This document shows, piece by piece, positions 24,398-33,289 of a stretch of 53,018 nt of DNA. Position numbers and translations under genes: made by a program. How positions within the stretch are numbered: position 1 is the stretch's first letter; every line of letters begins with the position of its first letter. This DNA is from Parcubacteria bacterium C7867-001 (GTDB lineage Bacteria > Patescibacteria > Paceibacteria > UBA9973 > UBA2103): NCBI GenBank assembly GCA_001189095.1, contig LFCK01000003.1:1-53018 (forward strand), in the 5' to 3' direction. The notes under the pieces are model-generated. The model did not search any database. It saw only the letters and a program-made list of their open reading frames with translations, and was not told the origin of the DNA.

Positions 24398-26047
24398 TTA
24401 GATAGCCACGCGCTTCTGTGCGGCTTGGCTACGCACAAAATCGTAACACTCCGGAGAGACCTTGTAGAGATAGAGATTTTGCCCCAGTCGCATGAGCCGC
24501 CAGAAGTCAGGCGCGAAGTACGAGCCGAGGTTACGCTCGATCGTTACTGGGTGATCATCCCTGCCACCCCCTACAAATGAGGCGATCGGCGACTCTCCAC
24601 AAGCAAGTGACGGTGTATCGATAATCACATATCGATGTGCATACGCGCTCGGCGCAATCGCGTCAGGGGTACTCTGCCAACTTTCAGTTACTGGAGTGAA
24701 CGTCGAGAGTTCATGCGTACGTAGATACGCGCACTTGCTTCCGCAAAACTGTTCTTGTGTTGTCCGAGCAGTCTCGGAGTTCATTGGCAAATCGAGCTCC
24801 ACCACATCTTCGTAAACAAGTGCTTGTTCGCTACGGTATTCGTTTATCACATACGTTCGGGCCAGATTATACGTCGTCGGAACACTCAAGAGCATGAGTG
24901 TATATGCACAAACGACACATTGCATGCCGATGAAGGCGAATGCTGGCAGATGGAGACGCTCAAAGGAAAACGCTGCGACGGCAAGCGCCAAAAAGAATCC
25001 GAACGGAAACATGTAGCGCAGGTAAAGACCCGGATCTGCGTACCATGTCGCTAAGAACGAAAGCACAACGAGATATGCTCCCGCGAACAAAATAGAAACG
25101 ATGAACAGCAGCGTATGCTCGAGATTACGACGGAACAAAGCGATTGCGATGAGTGCTAGTGCGAGCGGGTACGCACTCACGGCCTGAACGGCATGGAGAT
25201 TGAACGATTCGAGAAAGGAGAGCTTGGTGGCACCAACGAGCGGATGATAGTCGGAAAAAACAAGCGCAACGAGCGATACGATATTTTCCCCATTAAGAAG
25301 GAACACAACCGCTAGGAGCGCGACGGACAGAAGGAGTGCTCGTACCCCCGCACGAAGGTAGGTACGCGTACGCGGAAGATATGCGATAAGGATCGGGACG
25401 CAGAGGTACGCAATGCCCGCAAAGAGGAAGTTTCCTGATGCTATCGCCGCCGCCGCGCCGCAGGGATACAGTGCGCGGCAGGCACCCGCGTCGTCCCCTT
25501 CCCTCGCTTTCCGAATAGACCGATACGCATACAAAATCGCGACCGCGACCGCGACAAATGAAAGCACCCACATTTTACCCGTATGGAATATCACCAACGG
25601 CAGCGCGGTCATGAAAAGCGTCGAGAGTGACGCAAGCCGTGCAGTAAGTGAAACTCGCTCTTCTTTCAGGAACCTGTTGAGAAACCACGCAAAGGCAACC
25701 GCAATAACAACGCTCACAACGCGGGGTACGAGGTACGCGAGCTCAGGTGCCAACACAAGCGTTTGTCGAAGCATGTCAACGGAGCCGTGCGACACCAGAA
25801 ACATCACTGCAAGAAATGGCAGCATGAGCGCATACGTAAGATAGAACGTTACGGTGCCATACGGCACGTCTCCCATGAGAGGGACGAGACTCTTTGCTTC
25901 AAGGGCTCGTAACGAACCGCCTACGTAGTACTGCTCATCGGCAATAACATTTACCAAGGGAAACGCATGCCACCACCCGATACAAGAAATAAGAACGAGT
26001 GTAGCGAGAAATGCGTATTCGACGTACCTTGCGCCGAGTATGTTCAT
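24398..26047 (-). CDS. GT-C-type membrane glycosyltransferase-like protein
   Basis: 549 residues. About 11 membrane helices occupy residues 8-400, and a soluble domain of about 150 residues follows. After the first helix comes VNVIADEQYYVGG, an acidic pair in the first outside loop as in GT-C enzymes that use polyprenyl-phosphate sugars. The C-terminal domain has several Cys (FCGSKCAYL, SLACGES, PECYDF) that could form disulfides outside. It lies between the GT2 gene and the SDR gene, 4-5 nt from each neighbour. Likely role: adding a residue to the glycan or a surface protein on the outer face. Confidence 0.7.
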   Translation of the reverse strand: MNILGARYVEYAFLATLVLISCIGWWHAFPLVNVIADEQYYVGGSLRALEAKSLVPLMGDVPYGTVTFYLTYALMLPFLAVMFLVSHGSVDMLRQTLVLAPELAYLVPRVVSVVIAVAFAWFLNRFLKEERVSLTARLASLSTLFMTALPLVIFHTGKMWVLSFVAVAVAILYAYRSIRKAREGDDAGACRALYPCGAAAAIASGNFLFAGIAYLCVPILIAYLPRTRTYLRAGVRALLLSVALLAVVFLLNGENIVSLVALVFSDYHPLVGATKLSFLESFNLHAVQAVSAYPLALALIAIALFRRNLEHTLLFIVSILFAGAYLVVLSFLATWYADPGLYLRYMFPFGFFLALAVAAFSFERLHLPAFAFIGMQCVVCAYTLMLLSVPTTYNLARTYVINEYRSEQALVYEDVVELDLPMNSETARTTQEQFCGSKCAYLRTHELSTFTPVTESWQSTPDAIAPSAYAHRYVIIDTPSLACGESPIASFVGGGRDDHPVTIERNLGSYFAPDFWRLMRLGQNLYLYKVSPECYDFVRSQAAQKRVAI

Positions 26048-26051
26048 GGGA

Positions 26052-26762
26052 TTAGGAGAAGAGACGTCCGGCCCTCACTCGCTTGCGCCATACGTTCATA
26101 TTATTGAGAAACTCGAAAATATGCTTCATGCGTACGGTTGACTTCCCCTCAAGACGCGGATAGTACTCGATACCGAGCTGCTCCACCCTACGTCCGAGCT
26201 TTTCCGCCTTTATCACGAGTTCCGCATCAATAAAGAAGTCATTCGATTCAAGACGTGCCTCTTCGTAGAGAGCTCGAGTGAAGATCTTCGGGCTTGCGTT
26301 GATGTCGATCGAGCGCAGTCGGAACATAAGCTTGAAGAGTGTATTGAAAACGAAACTTATGACAACCCGCTGAAGACCTTCATTCATGCGATGTAGACGT
26401 ATCGCCTTATAGAGGTCAGCTCCGTTATTTTCGAGAAGCGCGAACATGCGCACCAAATCCTCCGGCTTCTCCTGATTGTCCGAACGAATGATGCCGATAT
26501 ACTTCCCTGTCGATGCGGCGAGCCCTTTGCGCACCGCACGGCCGTAGCCACGCGTCGGCTCGGAGAGCAATTTGAGCTGCGGCATCTCGTGCATAAACGA
26601 CGAGATCACCGCATCAGTGTTGTCCGTCGATGCATTATTAACGAAAAGCACTTCATAGGAGTTCCCTGTCGCGTCAAATGCGTGCTTCAGGCGTGGGATG
26701 AGTACTTTTAGGTTCTCAGCTTCGTTCAATCCCGGGACGATGATGGAGTACTCAGGTTGCAT
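26052..26762 (-). CDS. GT2 polyprenyl-phosphate sugar synthase-like
   Basis: 236 residues from ATG 26762 (a GTG 30 nt earlier is possible). GT-A fold of the dolichol-phosphate mannosyltransferase type: YSIIVPGLNEAENLKVLI, VLFVNNASTDNT, GYGRAVRKGLAASTGKYIGI and an acidic metal site in IRSDNQEKPEDLV. There is no membrane helix. With the adjacent GtrA-like gene it would load a sugar onto polyprenyl phosphate and have it flipped for the neighbouring GT-C enzymes. Confidence 0.88.
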   Translation of the reverse strand: MQPEYSIIVPGLNEAENLKVLIPRLKHAFDATGNSYEVLFVNNASTDNTDAVISSFMHEMPQLKLLSEPTRGYGRAVRKGLAASTGKYIGIIRSDNQEKPEDLVRMFALLENNGADLYKAIRLHRMNEGLQRVVISFVFNTLFKLMFRLRSIDINASPKIFTRALYEEARLESNDFFIDAELVIKAEKLGRRVEQLGIEYYPRLEGKSTVRMKHIFEFLNNMNVWRKRVRAGRLFS

Positions 26763-26805
26763 GGACCAGTGATGTTCGGGTGAGCATATCACGCTTCACG
26801 AGACC

Positions 26806-27288
26806 CTACAATTTGGACCCTGAACGAGACCCCTTAAAGGTTATGTAGTAATTTGCGAGGAACGAGAGAAAGGCGACGAAAACCACAATTGCACCCTGCG
26901 CCGCAACATAGTACCAGCCACCGAAAAAGTCGACACCGAGCGCTTCAGCTCCAAGCTTCGCAAGATGAATAAGTCCGGTCGAAATACCGAGATTGCCGAG
27001 CGCAATGCCGAAGTACGTCGCGAATTGTAAGTGAATTCTATCGTGCGTCGTATCCTTGAACGTCCAGTACTTCTGAATCCCAAACGTCGTGAGGAGCGCA
27101 AACCCAAGCGCGACTGCCGATCCGAGAAGGTAGTGGGCTGCGAGCCCAAGAATCGATATCCAAACGTAGAATGCGCCGACCTGCACAACAATACCGCATA
27201 CTCCGGCGACTCCGTACCGAATAATGAGAAGTATCCGCTCTCGGTCTAATCCAAGACGGCGAATGAGTGCAATCGAAGCGGAAATCAT
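26806..27288 (-). CDS. GtrA-family membrane protein
   Basis: 160 residues with four membrane helices (YGVAGVCGIVVQVGAFYVWI; a second from about LLGSAVALGFALL; then two more) and the GtrA signature FGIQKYWTFKD and FLANYYITFKG. GtrA proteins are thought to flip polyprenyl-phosphate-linked sugars. It overlaps the upstream membrane GT by ATGA and precedes the GT2 gene, a common GtrA-GT2-GT-C module. Confidence 0.9.
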   Translation of the reverse strand: MISASIALIRRLGLDRERILLIIRYGVAGVCGIVVQVGAFYVWISILGLAAHYLLGSAVALGFALLTTFGIQKYWTFKDTTHDRIHLQFATYFGIALGNLGISTGLIHLAKLGAEALGVDFFGGWYYVAAQGAIVVFVAFLSFLANYYITFKGSRSGSKL

Positions 27289-29000
27289 GGAAGTTCGTAC
27301 ACTACAATACCATTCGCCTCGTATCTCTTGTTGAGTCCGGAGACGCGATCGATGCGCCAGTCGGGATTTTTCACCGTATCCCAGACAATATAGTCGATGC
27401 GCATCCCAGCTACCGCACCCTCGAACGTTCCGGCACGGATATTTTCGGAAGACGATGCGAGACGGAAAAGTTCCTGCTCGCGGACTTTCTCCGTATCAAC
27501 CCGCGCTAGACCGAGAAGCGAACGAACTTTGTTCAGCTGCGACTCGTGTTGCGCATGTGCGATGAACGCAAGACCAAACACATCGGCCTCAGTCGCCCGC
27601 AATTCTTCGTAGCCGAAGACACCGTCCAAGTAGTGGGAAGCAAGATACCGCTGCTCAACCTCGGTTTGAGGCATGTACGACAGGAACGCGTAGGGCGCCC
27701 ACAGAACATTGTCCCGCGTATACGCTGGAATGTAAGTGCTCAGTTCCGGATTTGCGTACACGACTTCGTCAGTCACGGTATTCGCTTCAAGCCAGGTAAG
27801 CACCGGTCCGTACCGCTGCGCAGCACTGTCCGATGGCTGTGGTGTTGCAAGCCGGTTCATAGCGGGAACCGCCTGAAGTCCCGCATACACAACTGCAAAG
27901 GCAAAAAACACATATGAGAGTGTGGCGGCATGCTTGCCGAGGTAATTTTTCACAAGCGGTGGGAGCGCAAGTGCGAGTGCGAAAGCGCAGGTGAAATAAA
28001 TGAATGTCGTGTAGTGGACTGTATAGAAATAATTAATTCCTGTAATGACCTGCTGATTAATCGCGATAGCACCAGCAAGAGCAGCACCTCCGACAACAAT
28101 CGCATCGGAAGCCGGAACCACACGTTTACGCAACGCAAGGAAAAGAATGACGACGGTTCCCGCAACAAGAGCCGTAAGCATTGGTCCTGACGGCATATGG
28201 CTTTGTATCGCGCCGAACCGCGCGACTGATTCGTGATAGAACGGCAACTGCATCACCGCGTGCCAGTCGAGAAGATACGGAAGTCCTATGATTCCAGCGA
28301 CGAACAGCCCTCCAAACAGCCGCAGACTACTGGTCCGCTCACCCAAAAGGAATGCTCCCGCACCCATCAGCCCAACCATGATGACCCAGTACGTCCAGTA
28401 AAAAGGATAGACATAGAACAACAAGCCGCCGAGAACTGCTGACGCAAGAAACAGGTTACGTCTCTTCATACGGAGCGCCGCAAGCAAGAGAAGGATGCTT
28501 ACCAAAAGAAGGACGAACAGCTGCGGATTAGGGCTTCGCAAGAACGGAACGAACACCAGTCCCGGATCAAGAAGTATTGCGACACCAAGCGACAATAGTC
28601 GATTGCGCGTAAGTGTGTAAACAATCGCGTACGAAAGAAAAACAATCAGGAATGGAAATACGAACTGCGAAATGAGTACTCCCGCTCGCAGACTACCAAA
28701 AAGCAGCCCGAGCTTTGCGAGAAGCATGTCAGGAATCCAGAACTGAACACCCGGTGCCGCCTTACGCTCCGCAAGGTACGCACTCCCGAGCGTGGGGTGG
28801 CCATCCACCGTCTCATGCGCCCGCGCGAGATAGTAGATCTGATCGTCTATAACGAGCGGATGAATGTTCTGGAAAACCGGACCCATACGCACTTCTGCGA
28901 TAAGTTGCGGAACCACGGTGCAAAGACCAACTACCACTGCAATACCAATTGCAGGCGCATGACGAACTATGGTACGCACGGAGAAAAAATGTGGTTCCAT
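27285..29000 (-). CDS. second GT-C-like polytopic membrane protein
   Basis: 571 residues. About 11-12 membrane helices lie in residues 12-400, then a soluble C-terminal domain of about 170 residues (VVYANPELSTYIPAYTRDN). IHPLVIDDQIYYLARAHE after the first helix gives the acidic pair of GT-C enzymes, and FVPFLRSPNPQLF lies in a later loop. It overlaps the GT4 gene by 1 nt (ATG 29000, stop shared region) and the GtrA gene by 4 nt, so it is in one operon with both. Confidence 0.68.
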   Translation of the reverse strand: MEPHFFSVRTIVRHAPAIGIAVVVGLCTVVPQLIAEVRMGPVFQNIHPLVIDDQIYYLARAHETVDGHPTLGSAYLAERKAAPGVQFWIPDMLLAKLGLLFGSLRAGVLISQFVFPFLIVFLSYAIVYTLTRNRLLSLGVAILLDPGLVFVPFLRSPNPQLFVLLLVSILLLLAALRMKRRNLFLASAVLGGLLFYVYPFYWTYWVIMVGLMGAGAFLLGERTSSLRLFGGLFVAGIIGLPYLLDWHAVMQLPFYHESVARFGAIQSHMPSGPMLTALVAGTVVILFLALRKRVVPASDAIVVGGAALAGAIAINQQVITGINYFYTVHYTTFIYFTCAFALALALPPLVKNYLGKHAATLSYVFFAFAVVYAGLQAVPAMNRLATPQPSDSAAQRYGPVLTWLEANTVTDEVVYANPELSTYIPAYTRDNVLWAPYAFLSYMPQTEVEQRYLASHYLDGVFGYEELRATEADVFGLAFIAHAQHESQLNKVRSLLGLARVDTEKVREQELFRLASSSENIRAGTFEGAVAGMRIDYIVWDTVKNPDWRIDRVSGLNKRYEANGIVVYELP

Positions 29001-30094
29001 TATTCAATTTCAGAAAGGATATGTTCGGCCCGAGCGGTCCAGCTATAACGAGTGACATTCTTTTGTGCCGCACTGGCGCGAGCACGAGCTTCTTCAGGAT
29101 GAGCAAGAACGTAGCGCACCGTCGCTGCAAACGACGCCGGATCATCCGCTTTTGCAAAGAACGTATTGGACTCCGAAAGCACCTCCCGCAACGACGGGAG
29201 GTCGGACGCAACAATCGGCTTCCCCGAAGCCATGTACGAGAAGAGCTTGAGTGGCGACGTATATTTAGCGGAAATGGCTTCCTTGCCGCTATTCGGAAGG
29301 ATAAGCACATCAGCAATCTGCTGATTATTCGCTAGCTCTCGGTATGGTTGAAATGGAATAAAGGTCACGTGCGGATATTCAACCGCAAGACGCTTCTCCG
29401 CCCCATCATGGGCACCAATAACAACCGTACGCACTTCGGGCATGAGCGCTGCGGCTGCATACAGTGTTTCGACGCCTTTCCACGTATCGAGAATTCCGAT
29501 ATACAGCGCTACCGGCTTATCAGAAGGAATGCCGAGACGCTTACGAGCAAGATCGCTCGACTCAGGACGCTCGAAGTCTCCGAGAGAGACACCGTCAGGC
29601 GCAACGACCAACTTCTCGCGAGGAATGCCCGATACTACGACGTCATCCGCAAGACCTTGTGATATGCATACAACCGCCCGCGAACGAATGAGCGAGTGGC
29701 GAGCACGACGCACGGCATCCGTCTGCGAATGAAGCTCGAACACTGTCTTTGTGAGATCTCCGAGCGCGAACAATTCACGCGTGTAGAGTAGGTCGTAAGC
29801 AGTGCACAGAAGATAGCAGCGTGCGACAACAAGGAATGAAAAAGTGCGTAGCCAGAACAACATCTTCCCTTGCGAACCCGGGTTCACATCGACACAAGGA
29901 AGTTTAACGATTCGAAAGTTCGAACGTACGCCCGCATAGGTGAACGGATCCTCGCCGCTTGTGCGACCGCGCTGCGGAATAGCGAGCGTAACGTCGTGAC
30001 CTGCGTCAGCGAACGCTTCGCACATTTTCATGATCTGAATAACATGAGCCCACTCATCCGGAACACGGGCAGTAGAAAGATAAACGAGTTTCAT
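29000..30094 (-). CDS. GT4-family glycosyltransferase
   Basis: 364 residues, GT-B fold. The N-terminal acceptor half begins MKLVYLSTARVPDEWAHVIQ. The C-terminal donor half has PVALYIGILDTWKGVETLY, VVIGAHDGAEK and PLKLFSYMASGKPIVASD, the nucleotide-sugar binding region of GT4 enzymes (first Glu of the E-x7-E motif replaced). It acts in the cytoplasm on the lipid-linked glycan. Donor and acceptor cannot be told from sequence. Confidence 0.88.
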   Translation of the reverse strand: MKLVYLSTARVPDEWAHVIQIMKMCEAFADAGHDVTLAIPQRGRTSGEDPFTYAGVRSNFRIVKLPCVDVNPGSQGKMLFWLRTFSFLVVARCYLLCTAYDLLYTRELFALGDLTKTVFELHSQTDAVRRARHSLIRSRAVVCISQGLADDVVVSGIPREKLVVAPDGVSLGDFERPESSDLARKRLGIPSDKPVALYIGILDTWKGVETLYAAAALMPEVRTVVIGAHDGAEKRLAVEYPHVTFIPFQPYRELANNQQIADVLILPNSGKEAISAKYTSPLKLFSYMASGKPIVASDLPSLREVLSESNTFFAKADDPASFAATVRYVLAHPEEARARASAAQKNVTRYSWTARAEHILSEIE

Positions 30095-30192
30095 AGCTTG
30101 CGAGAAAATCTGTCCAAATAGATCTATACGCGGATGCGTTCCTATGCGGGCAGGATAGAGATACTCAATCTGCTCGTACAGGAGACCATAGG

Positions 30193-31194
30193 TTACATGT
30201 GTTTCAAAAACTGTTCAGAGTGCTTGGTCGGATTTTGATATTTTTCCATATCCGCGTCGACCATCATCTGGACCAATTCTCCGAACGTTACTTTTGGTTT
30301 CCAACCGAGCTTCTCGCGCGCCTTGGTCGCGTCACCAAGCAAGCTTGGTACTTCGAGCGGACGCTTGAACTCGTCTTTGACCTTTACATAATCGCGATAG
30401 TTGAGACCGACACGAGAGAACGCCGCCTCGCAGAATTCGCGAACCGAGTGGCACTCTCCGGTCGCAACGACATAATCGTCACCTTGTGACTGCTGCAGCA
30501 TAAGCCACATCGCCTCGACATAATCACCAGCGAATCCCCAATCGCGGTGCGCATCGAGGTTTCCGAGATTGAGCTCTTTGCTGTACCCCATCTTGATACG
30601 TGCAACTGTGTCTGTGATTTTCTTGGTAACAAAATCGACGCCGCGTATCGGTGATTCATGATTAAAGAGAATTCCTGAAGATGCATGCATCTTGTAACCG
30701 GTACGATAATTCCCCGTTACCCAGTGGCCATAGAGTTTTGCTGCCGCATACGGACTTTGCGGGCGAAACATAGAATCCTCGTTGTGCGGCGGCGGTGTCG
30801 CACCGTACATCTCGGAGGTCGATGCCTGATAAAAACGAATCGATGGATTATAGAAGCGAACGGAATCGAGCATGCGAGTAACGCCGAGTCCAGAAATCTC
30901 GCCGGTCGAAATAGCTTCATCAAAGGAAGCTCCCACGAAACTCTGTGCAGCGAGGTTATACACCTCATGAGGATCAGACTTCCTAAGCGCCATGAGAATC
31001 GACGTCTGATCAATAAGATCCATCGGGATCAGTTCGATATCCTTCTTCACGTCGAGATAATGGAGTCGCCAGAAATTACGCGTCGAAGTGCGACGGTATC
31101 CTCCGTACACTTTGTAGCCTTTTTCGACAAGGAGTTTCGCGAGATACGCGCCATCCTGTCCTGTAACACCGGTTATAAGGGCTCGTTTTGCCAT
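30193..31194 (-). CDS. gmd: GDP-mannose 4,6-dehydratase
   Basis: 333 residues. ALITGVTGQDGAYLAKLL, EVYNLAAQSFVGASF, STSEMYGATPP (catalytic Ser/Glu), QSPYAAAKLYGHW (Tyr-x3-Lys) and SPIRGVDFVTKKI are diagnostic for Gmd. The enzyme makes GDP-4-keto-6-deoxy-D-mannose, the shared precursor of GDP-fucose, rhamnose, perosamine and colitose. In this locus a perosamine-synthase-like aminotransferase and a ColD-like dehydratase could both draw on it. TATAGT lies 8 nt before ATG 31194, so the transcript may be leaderless. Confidence 0.96.
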   Translation of the reverse strand: MAKRALITGVTGQDGAYLAKLLVEKGYKVYGGYRRTSTRNFWRLHYLDVKKDIELIPMDLIDQTSILMALRKSDPHEVYNLAAQSFVGASFDEAISTGEISGLGVTRMLDSVRFYNPSIRFYQASTSEMYGATPPPHNEDSMFRPQSPYAAAKLYGHWVTGNYRTGYKMHASSGILFNHESPIRGVDFVTKKITDTVARIKMGYSKELNLGNLDAHRDWGFAGDYVEAMWLMLQQSQGDDYVVATGECHSVREFCEAAFSRVGLNYRDYVKVKDEFKRPLEVPSLLGDATKAREKLGWKPKVTFGELVQMMVDADMEKYQNPTKHSEQFLKHM

Positions 31195-31202
31195 ATGGTC
31201 CG

Positions 31203-31208
31203 ACTATA
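31203..31208 (-). promoter_or_regulatory. -10 box 8 nt before gmd
   Basis: TATAGT on the minus strand, spaced as in the other putative leaderless genes of this window. Confidence 0.55.
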
Positions 31209-31215
31209 TCATTCT

Positions 31216-32010
31216 TTATCTGCGAGTAAGCCAAAAACCTCCTGACCCGCCAAACACACCCTCTTCCGACTGATAGCTCCCCTTCCAGAACGAATGAAAG
31301 GTGGTTTTTGTGCGAAGATACCCCGCAAATACCATTTCGGCGCCCGAAAAGAGCCATGCGATACGGCGAGAAAGTCGGAAAAAGAGCGAACGCAGCGTCA
31401 GGAAGCCGGTCGGTATATACAACACCCGCGAGACCCCTGCGGTTGCAAGAGTCTTGAACAGGTCTCGCCACTGCCGATCGGTGAATTGCGCGTCGAGTCG
31501 ATATATGAGTACCAGCGTTGTTGCTGCGTCGATTCGCTCGGTTACCGGTGTCCAATCACCTGAGAGGAGATCGAATGAGCGGACCTCTTCTGCTTCGAGG
31601 AACACCTTGCGGAGCAGCTCAACCGACTTAGGTGCGTATTCTGATGCAACGATCCTTAATTCTGGGATCCGCTTCTTAAGCTGATACTCGAGACCGCCCC
31701 CACCTGCGCCAACCGAAAAGATGGTCGTGATGGCGTGCCTTTTTAGGAGTGGGACGATATCGGCAGCACGCGCTCCTAAGTTTGCGTCCTGACCGTCTTT
31801 CTTAACTGAGAGTTCCGCTGCCTTTAGCCACTCTTCGCGAGTTTCTGCTATGGAAAAAGAAGGTTCCTGCTCACGTAGTGCGTCCCACGATTCTGGCGAA
31901 TCAAGTTTTCCATCCTTGAGTTTCTCTTTCCGAAAGCCAGAAGCGAATTTATGGTAGTGCGAAATAGTGAGCGGGAACGGAAGCTCGTTTAGCTGACGGA
32001 GAAAACTCAT
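31216..32010 (-). CDS. SAM-dependent methyltransferase-like protein
   Basis: 264 residues from ATG 32010, whose ATGA overlaps the stop of the GT4 gene. A glycine-rich loop FSVGAGGGGLEYQL followed by VASEYAPKSVEL fits class I methyltransferase motifs I and II. The last 90 residues (FRLSRRIAWLFSGAEMVFAG) hold a hydrophobic, basic patch that may touch the membrane. Probably modifies the glycan; the target is unknown. Confidence 0.65.
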   Translation of the reverse strand: MSFLRQLNELPFPLTISHYHKFASGFRKEKLKDGKLDSPESWDALREQEPSFSIAETREEWLKAAELSVKKDGQDANLGARAADIVPLLKRHAITTIFSVGAGGGGLEYQLKKRIPELRIVASEYAPKSVELLRKVFLEAEEVRSFDLLSGDWTPVTERIDAATTLVLIYRLDAQFTDRQWRDLFKTLATAGVSRVLYIPTGFLTLRSLFFRLSRRIAWLFSGAEMVFAGYLRTKTTFHSFWKGSYQSEEGVFGGSGGFWLTRR

Positions 32011-33287
32011 GCGTGTAAGCGGCCTTCGACAAGGTCGGTGAACCAACCGAGTTTAATCGCTGTTGTCTTGCGTAGATCGATTGTTGCTGCAAACTCCGCG
32101 CTTCGACGCCCCATTTCTTTTCGTTCTTCGAGTGACGCGTGGTAAACCTTGAGGATTGCTTCACGCACCGCAGGTAGATCATTCATGGGAACCACGTAAC
32201 CATTCTTTCCTTCGGGCACAACCTTCTTTAAGGCGCCGTTGTCGTAAACGACGACCGGAAGTCCGGTTGCCATAGCCTCCGCCAGCGCAAGATCAAATCC
32301 ACAACAACGCTGCGTGTTGGAAAGATTCGTATACAAATCCGTCGCATGATGGAGCTTCACGAGCTCGTGTTCTGAAATGCTTGAGAAAAAGAAGGCACGG
32401 TCTGCAATCCCTTCCTCTTCGGCAATCTTCTTCCATTTTGCGTTCCCTCCCTGACTGCCGCATATGACAACGCCAACGTCATACCCTTCTTTGGCAAGCT
32501 GCGCGACCGCCACCAAAAGATGATCGTGCCCCTTGCGTAGCTCGAAGGAGCCAACCGCGCTTACGAGAAACGTCTTTTCCGGAAGATTGAAATGCTTGCG
32601 GAGCTCCTCACGCGTCTCTGATACTGGCTGGCTATAGAACTCATAATCACCCGTATCCCAAAACTCCTTGAGTTTCCCTTCCGGCAGATACGCACGCATT
32701 TCAACAGAGCAGTTATCCATGCCGAGAACGAGGCTTGCCTTATTGAGAAAACCAACCCAATAACGCTTGCGTTCATCCTCATTCAAGTGACGATTCTCAC
32801 CCATCGAGAGATCGCGCACTTCAGCGTATACATCGAAAACGATTGGGATACCGCGGCGATTCGCAATCTCTGCGGCCATAAATGATTTGACGAGTACTGC
32901 TTCACCAAGAATGATATCCGGCTTGAAACGCGCATACACTCCATCGAGATAGACTCCGTATGCTGCGTACAGATAATTCTCCCGCGAAACATGAGGGCAG
33001 ATTGCTCGGTACGCTTTAAGGAGGGACACGTAGAGTGTCGGATTCGTGAGGAAATACCGCGCAAGGAAAAGTGCTTTCGCTACCTTTCCTGGCCGTTTTT
33101 CGTACTCAAAAAAGTACGTCGCCTTTGCTCCGAGATCATCTGGATTTTTTGGCTGATACGTAAAAGTGATACCGATGTCATGTCCCGCCTCGCGCCAGAG
33201 GCGCGCTGTGGCAAGAATTAATTTCGGGACCCCCGCGTACGGCGGCGGCATGCTGTTCCCTGTTGTTCCAGTGATGAGAATGCGCAT
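32007..33287 (-). CDS. GT4-family glycosyltransferase
   Basis: 426 residues, GT-B fold. N-terminal half with MPPPYAGVPKLILATARLW (the glycine-rich acceptor loop). The C-terminal half has FLVSAVGSFELRKGHDHLLV, GVVICGSQGGNAKWKK and FDLALAEAMATGLPVVVYD followed by GKNGYVVPMND, typical of GT4. It is larger than its neighbours because of an insertion around residues 150-210. It is coupled to the methyltransferase below and starts 3 nt after the aminotransferase stop. Confidence 0.9.
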   Translation of the reverse strand: MRILITGTTGNSMPPPYAGVPKLILATARLWREAGHDIGITFTYQPKNPDDLGAKATYFFEYEKRPGKVAKALFLARYFLTNPTLYVSLLKAYRAICPHVSRENYLYAAYGVYLDGVYARFKPDIILGEAVLVKSFMAAEIANRRGIPIVFDVYAEVRDLSMGENRHLNEDERKRYWVGFLNKASLVLGMDNCSVEMRAYLPEGKLKEFWDTGDYEFYSQPVSETREELRKHFNLPEKTFLVSAVGSFELRKGHDHLLVAVAQLAKEGYDVGVVICGSQGGNAKWKKIAEEEGIADRAFFFSSISEHELVKLHHATDLYTNLSNTQRCCGFDLALAEAMATGLPVVVYDNGALKKVVPEGKNGYVVPMNDLPAVREAILKVYHASLEERKEMGRRSAEFAATIDLRKTTAIKLGWFTDLVEGRLHA

Positions 33288-33289
33288 GA

